Source: Candidatus Thorarchaeota archaeon (GTDB lineage Archaea > Asgardarchaeota > Thorarchaeia > Thorarchaeales > Thorarchaeaceae). Taken from it: a DNA stretch of 8,013 nucleotides. The position numbers and the translations under genes were made by a program. Positions 1-6,712 of the stretch are shown piece by piece (position 1 is the stretch's first letter; the number at the start of each line of letters is the position of its first letter). The stretch spans positions 1 through 8,013 of the forward strand of contig JAEOUN010000123.1 in the NCBI GenBank assembly GCA_016839245.1, given 5' to 3'. The notes beneath the pieces were generated by a model, which did not search any database, was not told the origin of the DNA, and was given only the letters and a program-made list of their open reading frames with translations.

Positions 1-1023
1 CCCCGATCGAAATATATGCCAAAATTAGTAGATGTGCCAATGAAGTATGTAACAAACAAGACTTCTCAAACTGCTTTAATTTCACCTAATGGTCATGCCG
101 TCAAGTTTGATTTTATGACGAATATTATTGACAGGGCTAAATTTGATGTTTCACTAGTTAACACTGCTGTTGATGCAGGCTGCAAATTGCGACTTTTATC
201 TATCGTGAAAAATCGTTCTCCAAACAATATACTTACCATCAAGACAGAATCGGGTATTGAAGATATCAATGCTCAAATCGTTATTGGAGCTGATGGACCA
301 AACTCAATTATTTCAAAATCACTTGGGAACCTCTATCATAATCCTGAGAAGGACTTCAGCCTTTCATTGAATTATGTTATGCGCGGTGTTGAATGTGATG
401 AAGATATGGTTCTGATGTTTTTTGGAAGGAATATTGCTCCAGGAGGATATTTTTGGATAATTCCCAAAGGCGACTCGACATCAAATGTTGGTTTTGGACT
501 TAGAAGGTCACTAGCAGATCCTGATGTTTCTCTAACCACTTACATGAAGAATTTCATTGCAAAAAGCAAGATTGCATCTCCAATGCTAAAACATGCAAAG
601 ATTCTCTCTCGTGTGAGTGCATTGATACCGATGGCTGGACCTGTTACTCATACATGTTCAGATAATGTCTTACTTGTAGGAGATGCTGCAGGGCATGTGA
701 TGGCATCAAACGGAGGTGGCATACCACAGGCGCTTGGAGGAGGATACATCGCGGGTCATGTCACTGCATCTCATTTTGAGAAAGGAACTGCTCTATCAGT
801 CTATGAGCAGATTTGGAGAAATGAATTTGGACGTGAACTTGATGCAGCACTCTCTATTCTTAGAATTGCTGACGGTATCATGACATCTGATTCATTGACA
901 AATATCTGTATGTGTCTTGCAGGACGCCAATTCTTGGAGCCTCTTATCCGTTGTCGTCTTCCTTTGCCTGTAGAGTTCGTATCAAAGACTTTTGTTCGTG
1001 TCTTCAATTCGCTAATCAGCTGA
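1..1023 (+). CDS. Geranylgeranyl reductase family FAD protein, 5' end outside the window
   Basis: The frame is open from base 1, so this is the C-terminal 340 codons of a longer gene, and the ATG at 16 is probably internal. Family members are usually about 390-450 residues. The missing part would carry the N-terminal GxGxxG dinucleotide-binding motif. Numbered from the ATG at 16, I see the GADGPNS motif (91-97), the PGGYFWIIPK stretch (142-151) matching the conserved PxGYxWxFPK signature of geranylgeranyl reductases, and the second FAD-binding motif LLVGDAAGHV (219-228) followed by GGGI (233-236). The family reduces double bonds in geranylgeranyl chains, typically of archaeal digeranylgeranylglycerol phospholipids, sometimes of quinone tails. 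A TPR gene follows after 46 bases on the same strand, and a polyprenyl synthase lies nearby, which fits an isoprenoid locus. The family call is firm; the exact substrate is not. Confidence 0.88.
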   Translation, partial: PRSKYMPKLVDVPMKYVTNKTSQTALISPNGHAVKFDFMTNIIDRAKFDVSLVNTAVDAGCKLRLLSIVKNRSPNNILTIKTESGIEDINAQIVIGADGPNSIISKSLGNLYHNPEKDFSLSLNYVMRGVECDEDMVLMFFGRNIAPGGYFWIIPKGDSTSNVGFGLRRSLADPDVSLTTYMKNFIAKSKIASPMLKHAKILSRVSALIPMAGPVTHTCSDNVLLVGDAAGHVMASNGGGIPQALGGGYIAGHVTASHFEKGTALSVYEQIWRNEFGRELDAALSILRIADGIMTSDSLTNICMCLAGRQFLEPLIRCRLPLPVEFVSKTFVRVFNSLIS

Positions 1024-1035
1024 CTTGAGTCATGC

Positions 1036-1045
1036 ATAACTTAAA
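1036..1045 (+). promoter_or_regulatory. Weak TATA-like element before the TPR gene
   Basis: The 46 bases between the two genes contain an AT-rich ATAACTTAAA stretch about 25-30 bases before the TPR start codon. That would give a nearly leaderless transcript, consistent with the lack of a clear Shine-Dalgarno site before the ATG. The same gap holds a 6-base inverted repeat (ACTTGA at 1023-1028, TCAAGT at 1055-1060). Read-through from the upstream gene is equally possible. Confidence 0.25.
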
Positions 1046-1069
1046 TCCGTCTTTTCAAGTTGTGAGCAT

Positions 1070-1678
1070 ATGACTGACATCGATCCTTCATACTACAAAG
1101 GTATGGAACTTATTTTTCAAGGCCGATTCGAGGAGGCAGAACCTCTTCTACTTGAAGCCTTAGAACGGAATCCAGACAATGCCGAGTTATTGTGTGATCT
1201 TGGACTTGTATACGAGAATCTCCTAAGGTGGCATGATGCTGAAGTGGCTTTTCGTAAAGCGACAGAAAAGGGACCTGATGATCAACAGACTTGGATTAAA
1301 TATGGTCGTGTGTTAAGTCGGCAGAAAAAACTGAATGAAGCTCAGGTTGCATATAGAAGAGCAATAGACCTCGATCCTGAGAATTCTTTTACTTGGCAGG
1401 ATCTTGGATATTGTTTCTATGAACGGAGGATGTGGACTGACGCAGAAAAAGCATATGCAGAAGCTCTAAGGCTTTATCCTGAAGATCTAACGACATGTTT
1501 TCTTCTAGCTCAGACTCATTTTGCGCAGGAACGATACGATGAAGCAGAGAGAGAAGTGAGGCGTGTTGTAGATGAAGAACCAGAGTATAAGGATGGTTGG
1601 TCGCTTCTAGGTGATATCCTTGAAAAGCTAGGTCGTGTTGATGAATCAAAGTATGCAAAATCAAAAAGCCGGACTTAG
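1070..1678 (+). CDS. TPR repeat protein
   Basis: This 202-residue protein is almost entirely tetratricopeptide repeats of 34 residues. The repeats lie at about 4-37, 38-71, 72-105, 106-139 and 140-173, with a partial sixth at 174-199. Each shows the usual W/L-G-Y/F-A-P pattern, for example GRFEEAEPLLLEALERNPDN at 18-37 and AEKAYAEALRLYPED at 125-139. It has no signal peptide, membrane segment or catalytic domain. TPR arrays bind partner proteins, so a scaffold or co-chaperone role is the general expectation; the partner is unknown. The ATG at 1070 sits immediately before the first repeat. There is no convincing Shine-Dalgarno site, so it may be leaderless or translated after the upstream reductase. 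Its stop overlaps the stop of the converging polyprenyl synthase gene. Confidence 0.9.
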   Translation: MTDIDPSYYKGMELIFQGRFEEAEPLLLEALERNPDNAELLCDLGLVYENLLRWHDAEVAFRKATEKGPDDQQTWIKYGRVLSRQKKLNEAQVAYRRAIDLDPENSFTWQDLGYCFYERRMWTDAEKAYAEALRLYPEDLTTCFLLAQTHFAQERYDEAEREVRRVVDEEPEYKDGWSLLGDILEKLGRVDESKYAKSKSRT

Positions 1679-2730
1679 AAGTTTCTATCTGATGCGTGAT
1701 CAGCTAATGCAAAGAGAAGGTCTTCATTTAAGAAACCCTTGTTTTTGATTGTTTCTTTTGCCTTTGTTGTGTATTCATTTGCAAGGTTAGTGGCATGTTC
1801 TATTGATTTAGACCTCTTTATCAACTCTAGAGCAAAATCAATGTCACCATGCTGCAATGTTTCAATGCATCTCGCCACCTCGTCTTTAGAGTTAGACTCC
1901 AATGCATGAACAAGTACATAGTTAATCTTGTTTCCTTTAAGGTCTGAGCGGACTGATTTTCCTGTTGAACTCTCACTAGCTATTATATCCAGAATATCAT
2001 CTCTGATCTGAAATGCATACCCCATTAGTTCACCAAATACATCAAGAGTATTCTGCTGCTCATCTGATGCCTTACCGAGAATTGCACCTACTTTTGCAGC
2101 GGCTCTCATGAATGCTACAGTCTTTCTACGGACAACATCAAAGTAACTCTCACTCGTGAAATGGTTAGTGGATGTGACATACATGAGGAAATCAGAGGCT
2201 TCTCCTTCACACATTTGAACACCCGATGAAGCAACTATACTCAGCAGTTCAGGTGAAGCGTGTTCACTCACAAGTTTGACTGCTCTGGCTACAAGAAGGT
2301 CTCCAGCAATGATGGCGATTCGTGTTCCGTATTTACGATGAACGCTCTCCACTCCTCTACGAATAGCATCATCATCAATAACATCATCATGGATTAGACT
2401 TGCTGTCTGAACGAACTCTGTTGCAACTGCAAAGGGAAGTGCTTCGTTAAAACTGCCACCGACTGCCTCACAGCTTAACGCAGTAAGAAGTGATCTGACA
2501 TGTTTTCCTCCTGCTTGAAGAAGGTGTACTGCGGTATCATAGAGCACCTTTGGTTCTCCTCTCTCTGACTCGAAGACCCTGATTATCTCCTCGTCAATGA
2601 TTGCTAGGCGCTTGTTTAATTCCTTAACAGCAAGAAAGTCAATCTTTGTCCTTGGAGTTTGAAGAGACATATTCTCATCATCATCTGAAGCGTTTTCCAA
2701 GACATCACTTCTAGTACGCCGATCATGCAT
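1675..2730 (-). CDS. Trans-polyprenyl diphosphate synthase (GGPP synthase family)
   Basis: This protein condenses isopentenyl diphosphate with allylic diphosphates to make trans-polyprenyl diphosphates for membrane lipids or quinone tails. From the ATG at 2730 it has 351 residues, close to the family norm plus a hydrophilic, Asp-rich N-terminal extension of about 30 residues. Visible motifs are GGKHVRS (74-80), the first Asp-rich motif DDVID (115-119) followed by RRG, GDLL (143-146), the KT pair (203-204), the second Asp-rich motif DDILD (244-248), and GKSVRSDLKGNK (257-268). The residues five and four before the first Asp motif are Ala110 and Ser111. A bulky aromatic there normally stops elongation at C20, so a longer product is plausible. 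I chose 2730 because GGTGAT lies 8 bases upstream; the frame also has a TTG at 2745 and a GTG at 2742 with nothing to support them. Confidence 0.93.
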   Translation of the reverse strand: MHDRRTRSDVLENASDDDENMSLQTPRTKIDFLAVKELNKRLAIIDEEIIRVFESERGEPKVLYDTAVHLLQAGGKHVRSLLTALSCEAVGGSFNEALPFAVATEFVQTASLIHDDVIDDDAIRRGVESVHRKYGTRIAIIAGDLLVARAVKLVSEHASPELLSIVASSGVQMCEGEASDFLMYVTSTNHFTSESYFDVVRRKTVAFMRAAAKVGAILGKASDEQQNTLDVFGELMGYAFQIRDDILDIIASESSTGKSVRSDLKGNKINYVLVHALESNSKDEVARCIETLQHGDIDFALELIKRSKSIEHATNLANEYTTKAKETIKNKGFLNEDLLFALADHASDRNF

Positions 2731-2776
2731 GGATAGAATCACCAATTAAGCTTCAGATGAATTTAGATTTCCCATT

Positions 2777-2795
2777 TGAAATATACCTTAAAGCA
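2777..2795 (-). promoter_or_regulatory. Candidate promoter of the polyprenyl synthase gene
   Basis: Read on the minus strand, the 93-base gap between the two leftward genes contains CTTTAAGG followed by GTATATTTC. This is an AT-rich stretch about 50-65 bases before the chosen start codon, suitable for an archaeal TATA box with a leader of about 25-40 bases. This suggests the synthase has its own promoter, but co-transcription from the iron-sulfur gene upstream is not excluded. Confidence 0.35.
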
Positions 2796-2838
2796 GTTGC
2801 TTTTCGACTAAAACAGGGTGTTTCTCTGTCGCATAGAT

Positions 2839-4062
2839 CTATTCATAAATCTCTCCAAGACCGTCCCAAGTGAGTCCCATTGCTTCAGCCACTAAGACAG
2901 CCAAATCTTTGACAATTTTATTGCACCCTACTTGTGGTAATTGATCCTTCATGTACTCTACACAAGATGGGCATCCAGAAGCCACGACATCGGCCTTTGT
3001 TCGCTCGATATCTTGTGCCTTCAATTTGCCGATATCCGCAGCAAACTCGTTATCAAACGCTCTTAGAACACCACCACTCCCACAACAATAGCAGTTCTCC
3101 TTATTATGAGATAATTCCTCAAATCCTACACCTGGCAAGGCTGCAATGATATCTCGAGGTTCATCATAGAATCCTGAGTTACGTCCAGCATCACATCCAT
3201 CATGATAAGTGAGTATTATATCAAGGGGCTTTGTAAATTTGATTTTGCCTTGTTTTATGAGATCTCTCAGGTATGTATATCCATATACAACTTCAAATCC
3301 GTGATCGATATCCAAGAATTCCTTATACTCGTGAGCCCACATCTTATAACAGCCAGGGCAATTTGTAATGATTCTCTTTACTCCAAGTTCTTTGTATTTC
3401 TCAATATTGTGTTCAGCTAACGTCCGTGCTCCCTCAAAATCTCCAGTCATAATAAGAGGTGCTCCGCAACAATACTCCTCTTCACCAAGTACTGTATAAT
3501 CTTCTCCTACTTTATCCATTATGAGTGTCGTTGCGATGGTTGCTTGAATTGAAACTCCTCTATAAGATGATCCACAGCCGAAGAAGAATGCAATCTCAGC
3601 TGGTTTCCCTTGTTTATCAAGCAATTCATCTTCGTTAGGTGTCCAATATGACCATCCTTCAATTCTATCCATCTGTGATTGACCTTGAATGTTGCATGCT
3701 TTGAGAAGAGTGTCTTTTGCGAAATTCATTGCCTCCGGCCACATACCTCGTTTCATGAATTCCCCGCGAAGGATTTGATAAATCTTAACAAAGGGTATGT
3801 CTGTCTGACAAATCTCTTCACATCCACCACAGAGCGTGCAGCCAAAGATTGCGTCCCTTAAACCCTCTAATCCATCTGTTGTGCTGATTCTACCTTGTAA
3901 GAGACCTCGGGCAAGAAGCATTTTCCCTCTTCCAGAGTAACTGTCAACTCGTTTTACTTTGTATGTCGGACACGCACCGTGTCCAATTTGACAATAGCTA
4001 CACTGAGCACAAATAAAGGGATACTCTTCAAGTCCATATTTCTTCAGTGCAGGGAATTCCAT
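2839..4062 (-). CDS. HdrD/GlcF-type iron-sulfur protein with two CCG domains
   Basis: From the ATG at 4062 this is a 407-residue soluble electron-transfer protein. The N-terminal ferredoxin-like part has two [4Fe-4S] motifs: Cys18, 21, 24, 31 (then Pro) and Cys75, 78, 81, 85. Two complete cysteine-rich CCG domains follow: Cys163, CC198-199, C235PGC238, then Cys290 (HDGCDAGR), CC326-327, C364PSC367. This architecture is shared by heterodisulfide reductase HdrD, glycolate oxidase GlcF and the iron-sulfur subunits of lactate dehydrogenases, and the sequence alone does not separate them. The divergent neighbour begins with a GlcD domain, the usual partner of GlcF, so a hydroxyacid dehydrogenase role is favoured. 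The first cluster motif has six residues between its third and fourth cysteines instead of three. I chose 4062 because GGAG lies 9 bases upstream; a GTG at 4104 would add 14 residues but has no good ribosome site. Confidence 0.9.
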   Translation of the reverse strand: MEFPALKKYGLEEYPFICAQCSYCQIGHGACPTYKVKRVDSYSGRGKMLLARGLLQGRISTTDGLEGLRDAIFGCTLCGGCEEICQTDIPFVKIYQILRGEFMKRGMWPEAMNFAKDTLLKACNIQGQSQMDRIEGWSYWTPNEDELLDKQGKPAEIAFFFGCGSSYRGVSIQATIATTLIMDKVGEDYTVLGEEEYCCGAPLIMTGDFEGARTLAEHNIEKYKELGVKRIITNCPGCYKMWAHEYKEFLDIDHGFEVVYGYTYLRDLIKQGKIKFTKPLDIILTYHDGCDAGRNSGFYDEPRDIIAALPGVGFEELSHNKENCYCCGSGGVLRAFDNEFAADIGKLKAQDIERTKADVVASGCPSCVEYMKDQLPQVGCNKIVKDLAVLVAEAMGLTWDGLGEIYE

Positions 4063-4135
4063 AGGCTGTATCTCCGGTCCGTGAATTGGATTACAAGAAA
4101 GCACTGTCCAATTAATAACACCGTTACTTAGTCAC

Positions 4136-4144
4136 CTTAAAACC
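4136..4144 (-). promoter_or_regulatory. Candidate TATA element of the iron-sulfur gene
   Basis: On the minus strand this reads GGTTTTAAG, placed so that transcription would begin near 4110-4115, about 50 bases before the chosen ATG. A second AT-rich stretch (TGTTATTAAT, 4111-4120 on the minus strand) could instead give a start near 4090. Assigned by position and composition only. Confidence 0.35.
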
Positions 4145-4170
4145 TTCCTGTATAATTCAGTGGCTCGCTA

Positions 4171-4180
4171 GGTTTTTATG
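4171..4180 (+). promoter_or_regulatory. Candidate TATA element of the GlcD-NuoB fusion gene
   Basis: GGTTTTTATG lies 61-70 bases before the fusion start codon and predicts a transcript start near 4200-4205. A nearly identical core, GGTTTTTAAC, lies before nuoA at 7161-7170, which suggests both complex I transcription units use a similar core promoter. TATAATTC at 4151-4158 is an alternative. Confidence 0.4.
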
Positions 4181-4190
4181 TAACTAGACA

Positions 4191-4231
4191 CTCCGGGCTC
4201 TATACAATCCTCCACTGGTCAAGACCCGGAG
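4191..4231 (+). repeat. 7-base inverted repeat overlapping the ribosome site of the fusion gene
   Basis: CTCCGGG (4191-4197) is the exact reverse complement of CCCGGAG (4225-4231), with 27 bases between them. The right arm overlaps the Shine-Dalgarno sequence GGAGAG (4228-4233), which lies 7 bases before the ATG at 4241. If the whole repeat is transcribed, the stem could mask the ribosome site; if transcription starts near 4203, it could instead be an operator. The arms are GC-rich in an otherwise AT-rich spacer, which makes chance less likely but does not exclude it. Confidence 0.35.
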
Positions 4232-4240
4232 AGATATTTC

Positions 4241-6181
4241 ATGGGACTTAAGCAGAAACAGATTGAACATCTCAAAAACATCTTCGGAGAGCGAGTAATC
4301 ACTGCAAAACATGAGCTCTATCTCTATTCCACAGATGTTGGGTCTCTACCAAAACAAGTGGGTTGGTTAATGAATCTTAAGGCTGATGCTGCAGTACAAC
4401 CAACCTCAGCTGAGGAGATTCGAAACCTTTTCAAATTTGCAAATGCTGAGAAAATACCCTTGGTTCCTCGTGGCGCTGGGACCTCTGGATATGGAGGAGC
4501 ACTTCCAAGAAAGGGAGGAATTGTAGTAGATATGCGCCGCATGGATAAGATCCTCTCGATTGACAAAGAGCACTTGACTGCTGTTGTTGAACCTGGAATC
4601 AGCTGGGCGAATCTTCAGAATGAACTCAATCAAGTGGGTCTTGACTTATGTTGCTATCCTTCATCGGGTCTGTCTGCAACAATCGGTGGATGGGCGGCTC
4701 AAGGCGGCGATGGCATTGGAAGTCTAAAATACGGGACCATCAATAAGAACTGCGTTGAGTTTGAGGTTGTCCTACCTAATGAAAAAATAGTAAAAACAAG
4801 TGATGTTGACTTATTCTGTGATACTGAGGGAATTTTGGGAATCATCACCAAGGTAACATTGAAGATTAAACCTCTAACAAAGATCAAGGCATTTGTTTCA
4901 AGCTTTCCTGAGAATTATCTTATGAATATGGCAATTGAGAAAATACTCGAAGAAGGTCCTTTACCATATACAATCAAGTTTGAGGAGTCAAAATATACAG
5001 ACCTAAAAAAGGCAATCTGGGAAGAGGATTGGAAGTTTCCTTATCCTGTCCATCATTGCACAATTATGGTTGTATACGAGGGTGATGATGAGGAAATCGA
5101 GGCTGGAGCTGAGGTCGTTCGTCGAATTACTGAAGACTACAAGGGTACGAATTATGATGACCATGTTGGAGAACATGAATGGCACGAACGCTATTATCCA
5201 ATGCGAATCAAAAAAGCTGGACCTACGCTTGTAGTCGGACAGGCATTTGCTCCCCTTGAGAATTTGGGTGCCATCTTTGATGATTTTCAATTTGAGCAAG
5301 CTTCGGCAAAAGCTGGAATAGATGGCTATGTCAATTCCAAAAATGCTGTAACCATGATGGGCTACTTTTTGGAAGACGAGAGGCGCGCGTTCTATATGCT
5401 CTCATGGTCGCAGAGTTTTGTCATCTTCAAGATTGCCCAGCGTCATGGTGGTCATCCTCACTCGACAGGAATCTGGTTTGCCAATTATTCATCAATTTAC
5501 TTTGGTAAGGAACGACTTGCTCGGATTCGAGCTGCGAAATCAAAATGGGATAAAAAAGAGGTATCTAATCCAGGGAAGATATTTGCTTATTGGTTGCCTT
5601 TCATGCTTCGGATTGGCAAGTATTTCATGTGGCTAGGTTTCGATATGCTACGAAATGGTTTTGGTAGAATTGCGCCGATTCTCCTAAAATGGCTTCAAAA
5701 TGTTCCCCCGCTTAAGTGGTTGCTACGATGGGGACGTTCTCTTAGTCCATGGCCCATACAGTATGGTCTTGGGTGCTGCATGGTCGATGGAGCAGCAGCA
5801 GTGGCATCACGCTGGGATATTGAGCGATTTGGCATGCTTCCACTCTTTGGTCCTCGGCAGACTGATGTTCTCTGGATTTCGGGATCTCTCACGAAAAAGA
5901 TGGCACCACGACTTCGAAGAATCTATGAACAGATGCCTGAACCCAAGTTTGTCATATCGTATGGTCAGTGTGCAGCGTCTGGTGGGATGTTTTATGATGG
6001 ATATTCATTGATGATACCTGCAGAGAAAATTGTTCCAGTAGATGTCTATATCCCTGGCTGTCCTCCCAAACCATCAGATTTTGTCAGAGCCCATCTAATA
6101 CTTCAGAATAAAATTCGAGCAGGAACAACTCACTGGCAACGCCGCTATGAAAATCAAGATGCAATGGGGTTGATTCAATAA
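4241..6181 (+). CDS. nuoB: GlcD-type FAD oxidase fused to complex I subunit NuoB
   Basis: One uninterrupted 646-residue ORF joins two families. Residues about 40-215 are a VAO-type FAD-binding domain: PRGAGTSGYGGALP (76-89), VVEPGISW (115-122), ATIGGWAAQGG (146-156), YGT (164-166) and TEGILGIITKVTLKIKP (195-211). Residues about 216-446 are the FAD-oxidase C-terminal domain, ending in NPGK (443-446). A linker (447-489) rich in Trp, Phe, Lys and Arg leads to NuoB/NDUFS7: YGLGCCMVD (508-516), GPRQTDVLWISGSLTKKMAP (537-556), YGQC (574-577) and VDVYIPGCPP (600-609). Cys512, 513, 577 and 607 match the four ligands of cluster N2, the last iron-sulfur centre before quinone in complex I. The GlcD family oxidises 2-hydroxyacids such as glycolate or D-lactate. 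The inferred role is flavin-dependent electron entry straight into a complex I-like module. GGAGAG lies 7 bases before the ATG. The conserved Glu after the CC pair is Asp516. Confidence 0.9.
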   Translation: MGLKQKQIEHLKNIFGERVITAKHELYLYSTDVGSLPKQVGWLMNLKADAAVQPTSAEEIRNLFKFANAEKIPLVPRGAGTSGYGGALPRKGGIVVDMRRMDKILSIDKEHLTAVVEPGISWANLQNELNQVGLDLCCYPSSGLSATIGGWAAQGGDGIGSLKYGTINKNCVEFEVVLPNEKIVKTSDVDLFCDTEGILGIITKVTLKIKPLTKIKAFVSSFPENYLMNMAIEKILEEGPLPYTIKFEESKYTDLKKAIWEEDWKFPYPVHHCTIMVVYEGDDEEIEAGAEVVRRITEDYKGTNYDDHVGEHEWHERYYPMRIKKAGPTLVVGQAFAPLENLGAIFDDFQFEQASAKAGIDGYVNSKNAVTMMGYFLEDERRAFYMLSWSQSFVIFKIAQRHGGHPHSTGIWFANYSSIYFGKERLARIRAAKSKWDKKEVSNPGKIFAYWLPFMLRIGKYFMWLGFDMLRNGFGRIAPILLKWLQNVPPLKWLLRWGRSLSPWPIQYGLGCCMVDGAAAVASRWDIERFGMLPLFGPRQTDVLWISGSLTKKMAPRLRRIYEQMPEPKFVISYGQCAASGGMFYDGYSLMIPAEKIVPVDVYIPGCPPKPSDFVRAHLILQNKIRAGTTHWQRRYENQDAMGLIQ

Positions 6182-6712
6182 TTGACATTGCGAGAGGATA
6201 GCGATCCATATTGTCTGATTTGGGTGGGTCTATTACTGTTAGGCGCATATTATGCAAATTTTGGCTATATGATTTGGACGAGTTCTTCCGCTGCCGCGGC
6301 TTTCTTTGCCATAGAGAATTTCTTTTACATGATGCTCCTCCTCATATTTCCGCCATTGATGATTCTTCTTTTTGCAGGCTATCTTAGGCCACCACGTGGT
6401 AAGGCGAAGATGTGGATGTTGGGCCCATCGGTGATTTCTGCATTGTTTTTCGTAATAATCTCAAGTCTTGTTTCACAAAACACGAATATTCTTGGGAATT
6501 TAATCTTCTTCTCAGGTTGGGGGATAGGTAGTTCTATTCTTGTCGCAGGTGGTCTTTCAAACATGCAGACTCTAGAACAAAGTACAACTCCAGGAATCTT
6601 GGATGTAAGCTCGTTACATTATGGTACTATGAAGGTAAAGTCAGAGCAAGAACCAATTGCAGCTGAAACTGCTCAGTCTACGACTGCAGAATCCGAATCA
6701 AAAATTGAATAG
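6182..6712 (+). CDS. Unknown four-helix membrane protein, coupled to the GlcD-NuoB fusion
   Basis: I do not recognise this 176-residue protein. It has about four hydrophobic segments (roughly 11-33, 40-67, 80-98 and 103-124) and a hydrophilic C-terminal tail (125-176) rich in Ser, Thr and Glu. The ORF begins with TTG at 6182, directly after the TAA of the fusion gene (no gap), which suggests translational coupling. A second TTG at 6188 is an alternative. The first in-frame ATG, at residue 30, would remove most of the first helix and is unlikely. GGGGT near 6165 is the only ribosome-site-like sequence. It matches none of NuoA, NuoH, NuoJ, NuoK or the antiporter-like subunits in any motif I can see. 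A membrane anchor or accessory subunit for the fusion protein is possible by position only. Confidence 0.75.
   Translation: MTLREDSDPYCLIWVGLLLLGAYYANFGYMIWTSSSAAAAFFAIENFFYMMLLLIFPPLMILLFAGYLRPPRGKAKMWMLGPSVISALFFVIISSLVSQNTNILGNLIFFSGWGIGSSILVAGGLSNMQTLEQSTTPGILDVSSLHYGTMKVKSEQEPIAAETAQSTTAESESKIE

Noticed and set aside
1021..1061. Inverted repeats TGACT/AGTCA and ACTTGA/TCAAGT after the reductase stop as a terminator
   Set aside because: Arms of 5-6 bases with no clear T-run are too weak to call.
1389..1664. Opposite-strand ORF of 91 codons within the TPR gene
   Set aside because: The forward strand encodes clear TPR repeats throughout; the reverse product has a composition typical of antisense translation.
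2731..2745. Longer polyprenyl synthase starting at the TTG (2745) or GTG (2742)
   Set aside because: The GGTGAT ribosome site overlaps these codons and is correctly spaced for the ATG at 2730.
3202..3420. Forward-strand ORF inside the iron-sulfur gene
   Set aside because: It lies opposite the conserved CCG domain coding sequence and has no motif or ribosome site.
4063..4104. GTG start adding 14 residues to the iron-sulfur protein
   Set aside because: The extra residues match nothing in the family and the ATG at 4062 has GGAG at 9 bases; no comparable site precedes the GTG.
5003..5299. Opposite-strand ORF of 98 codons inside the fusion gene
   Set aside because: It is a shadow of the well-conserved FAD-oxidase coding region and has no recognisable domain.
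5603..6181. A separate nuoB gene starting at one of the internal ATGs instead of a fusion
   Set aside because: The frame runs without a stop from the GlcD start through NuoB, and none of the internal ATGs (5603, 5627, 5645) has a convincing ribosome site. An additional internal start remains possible.
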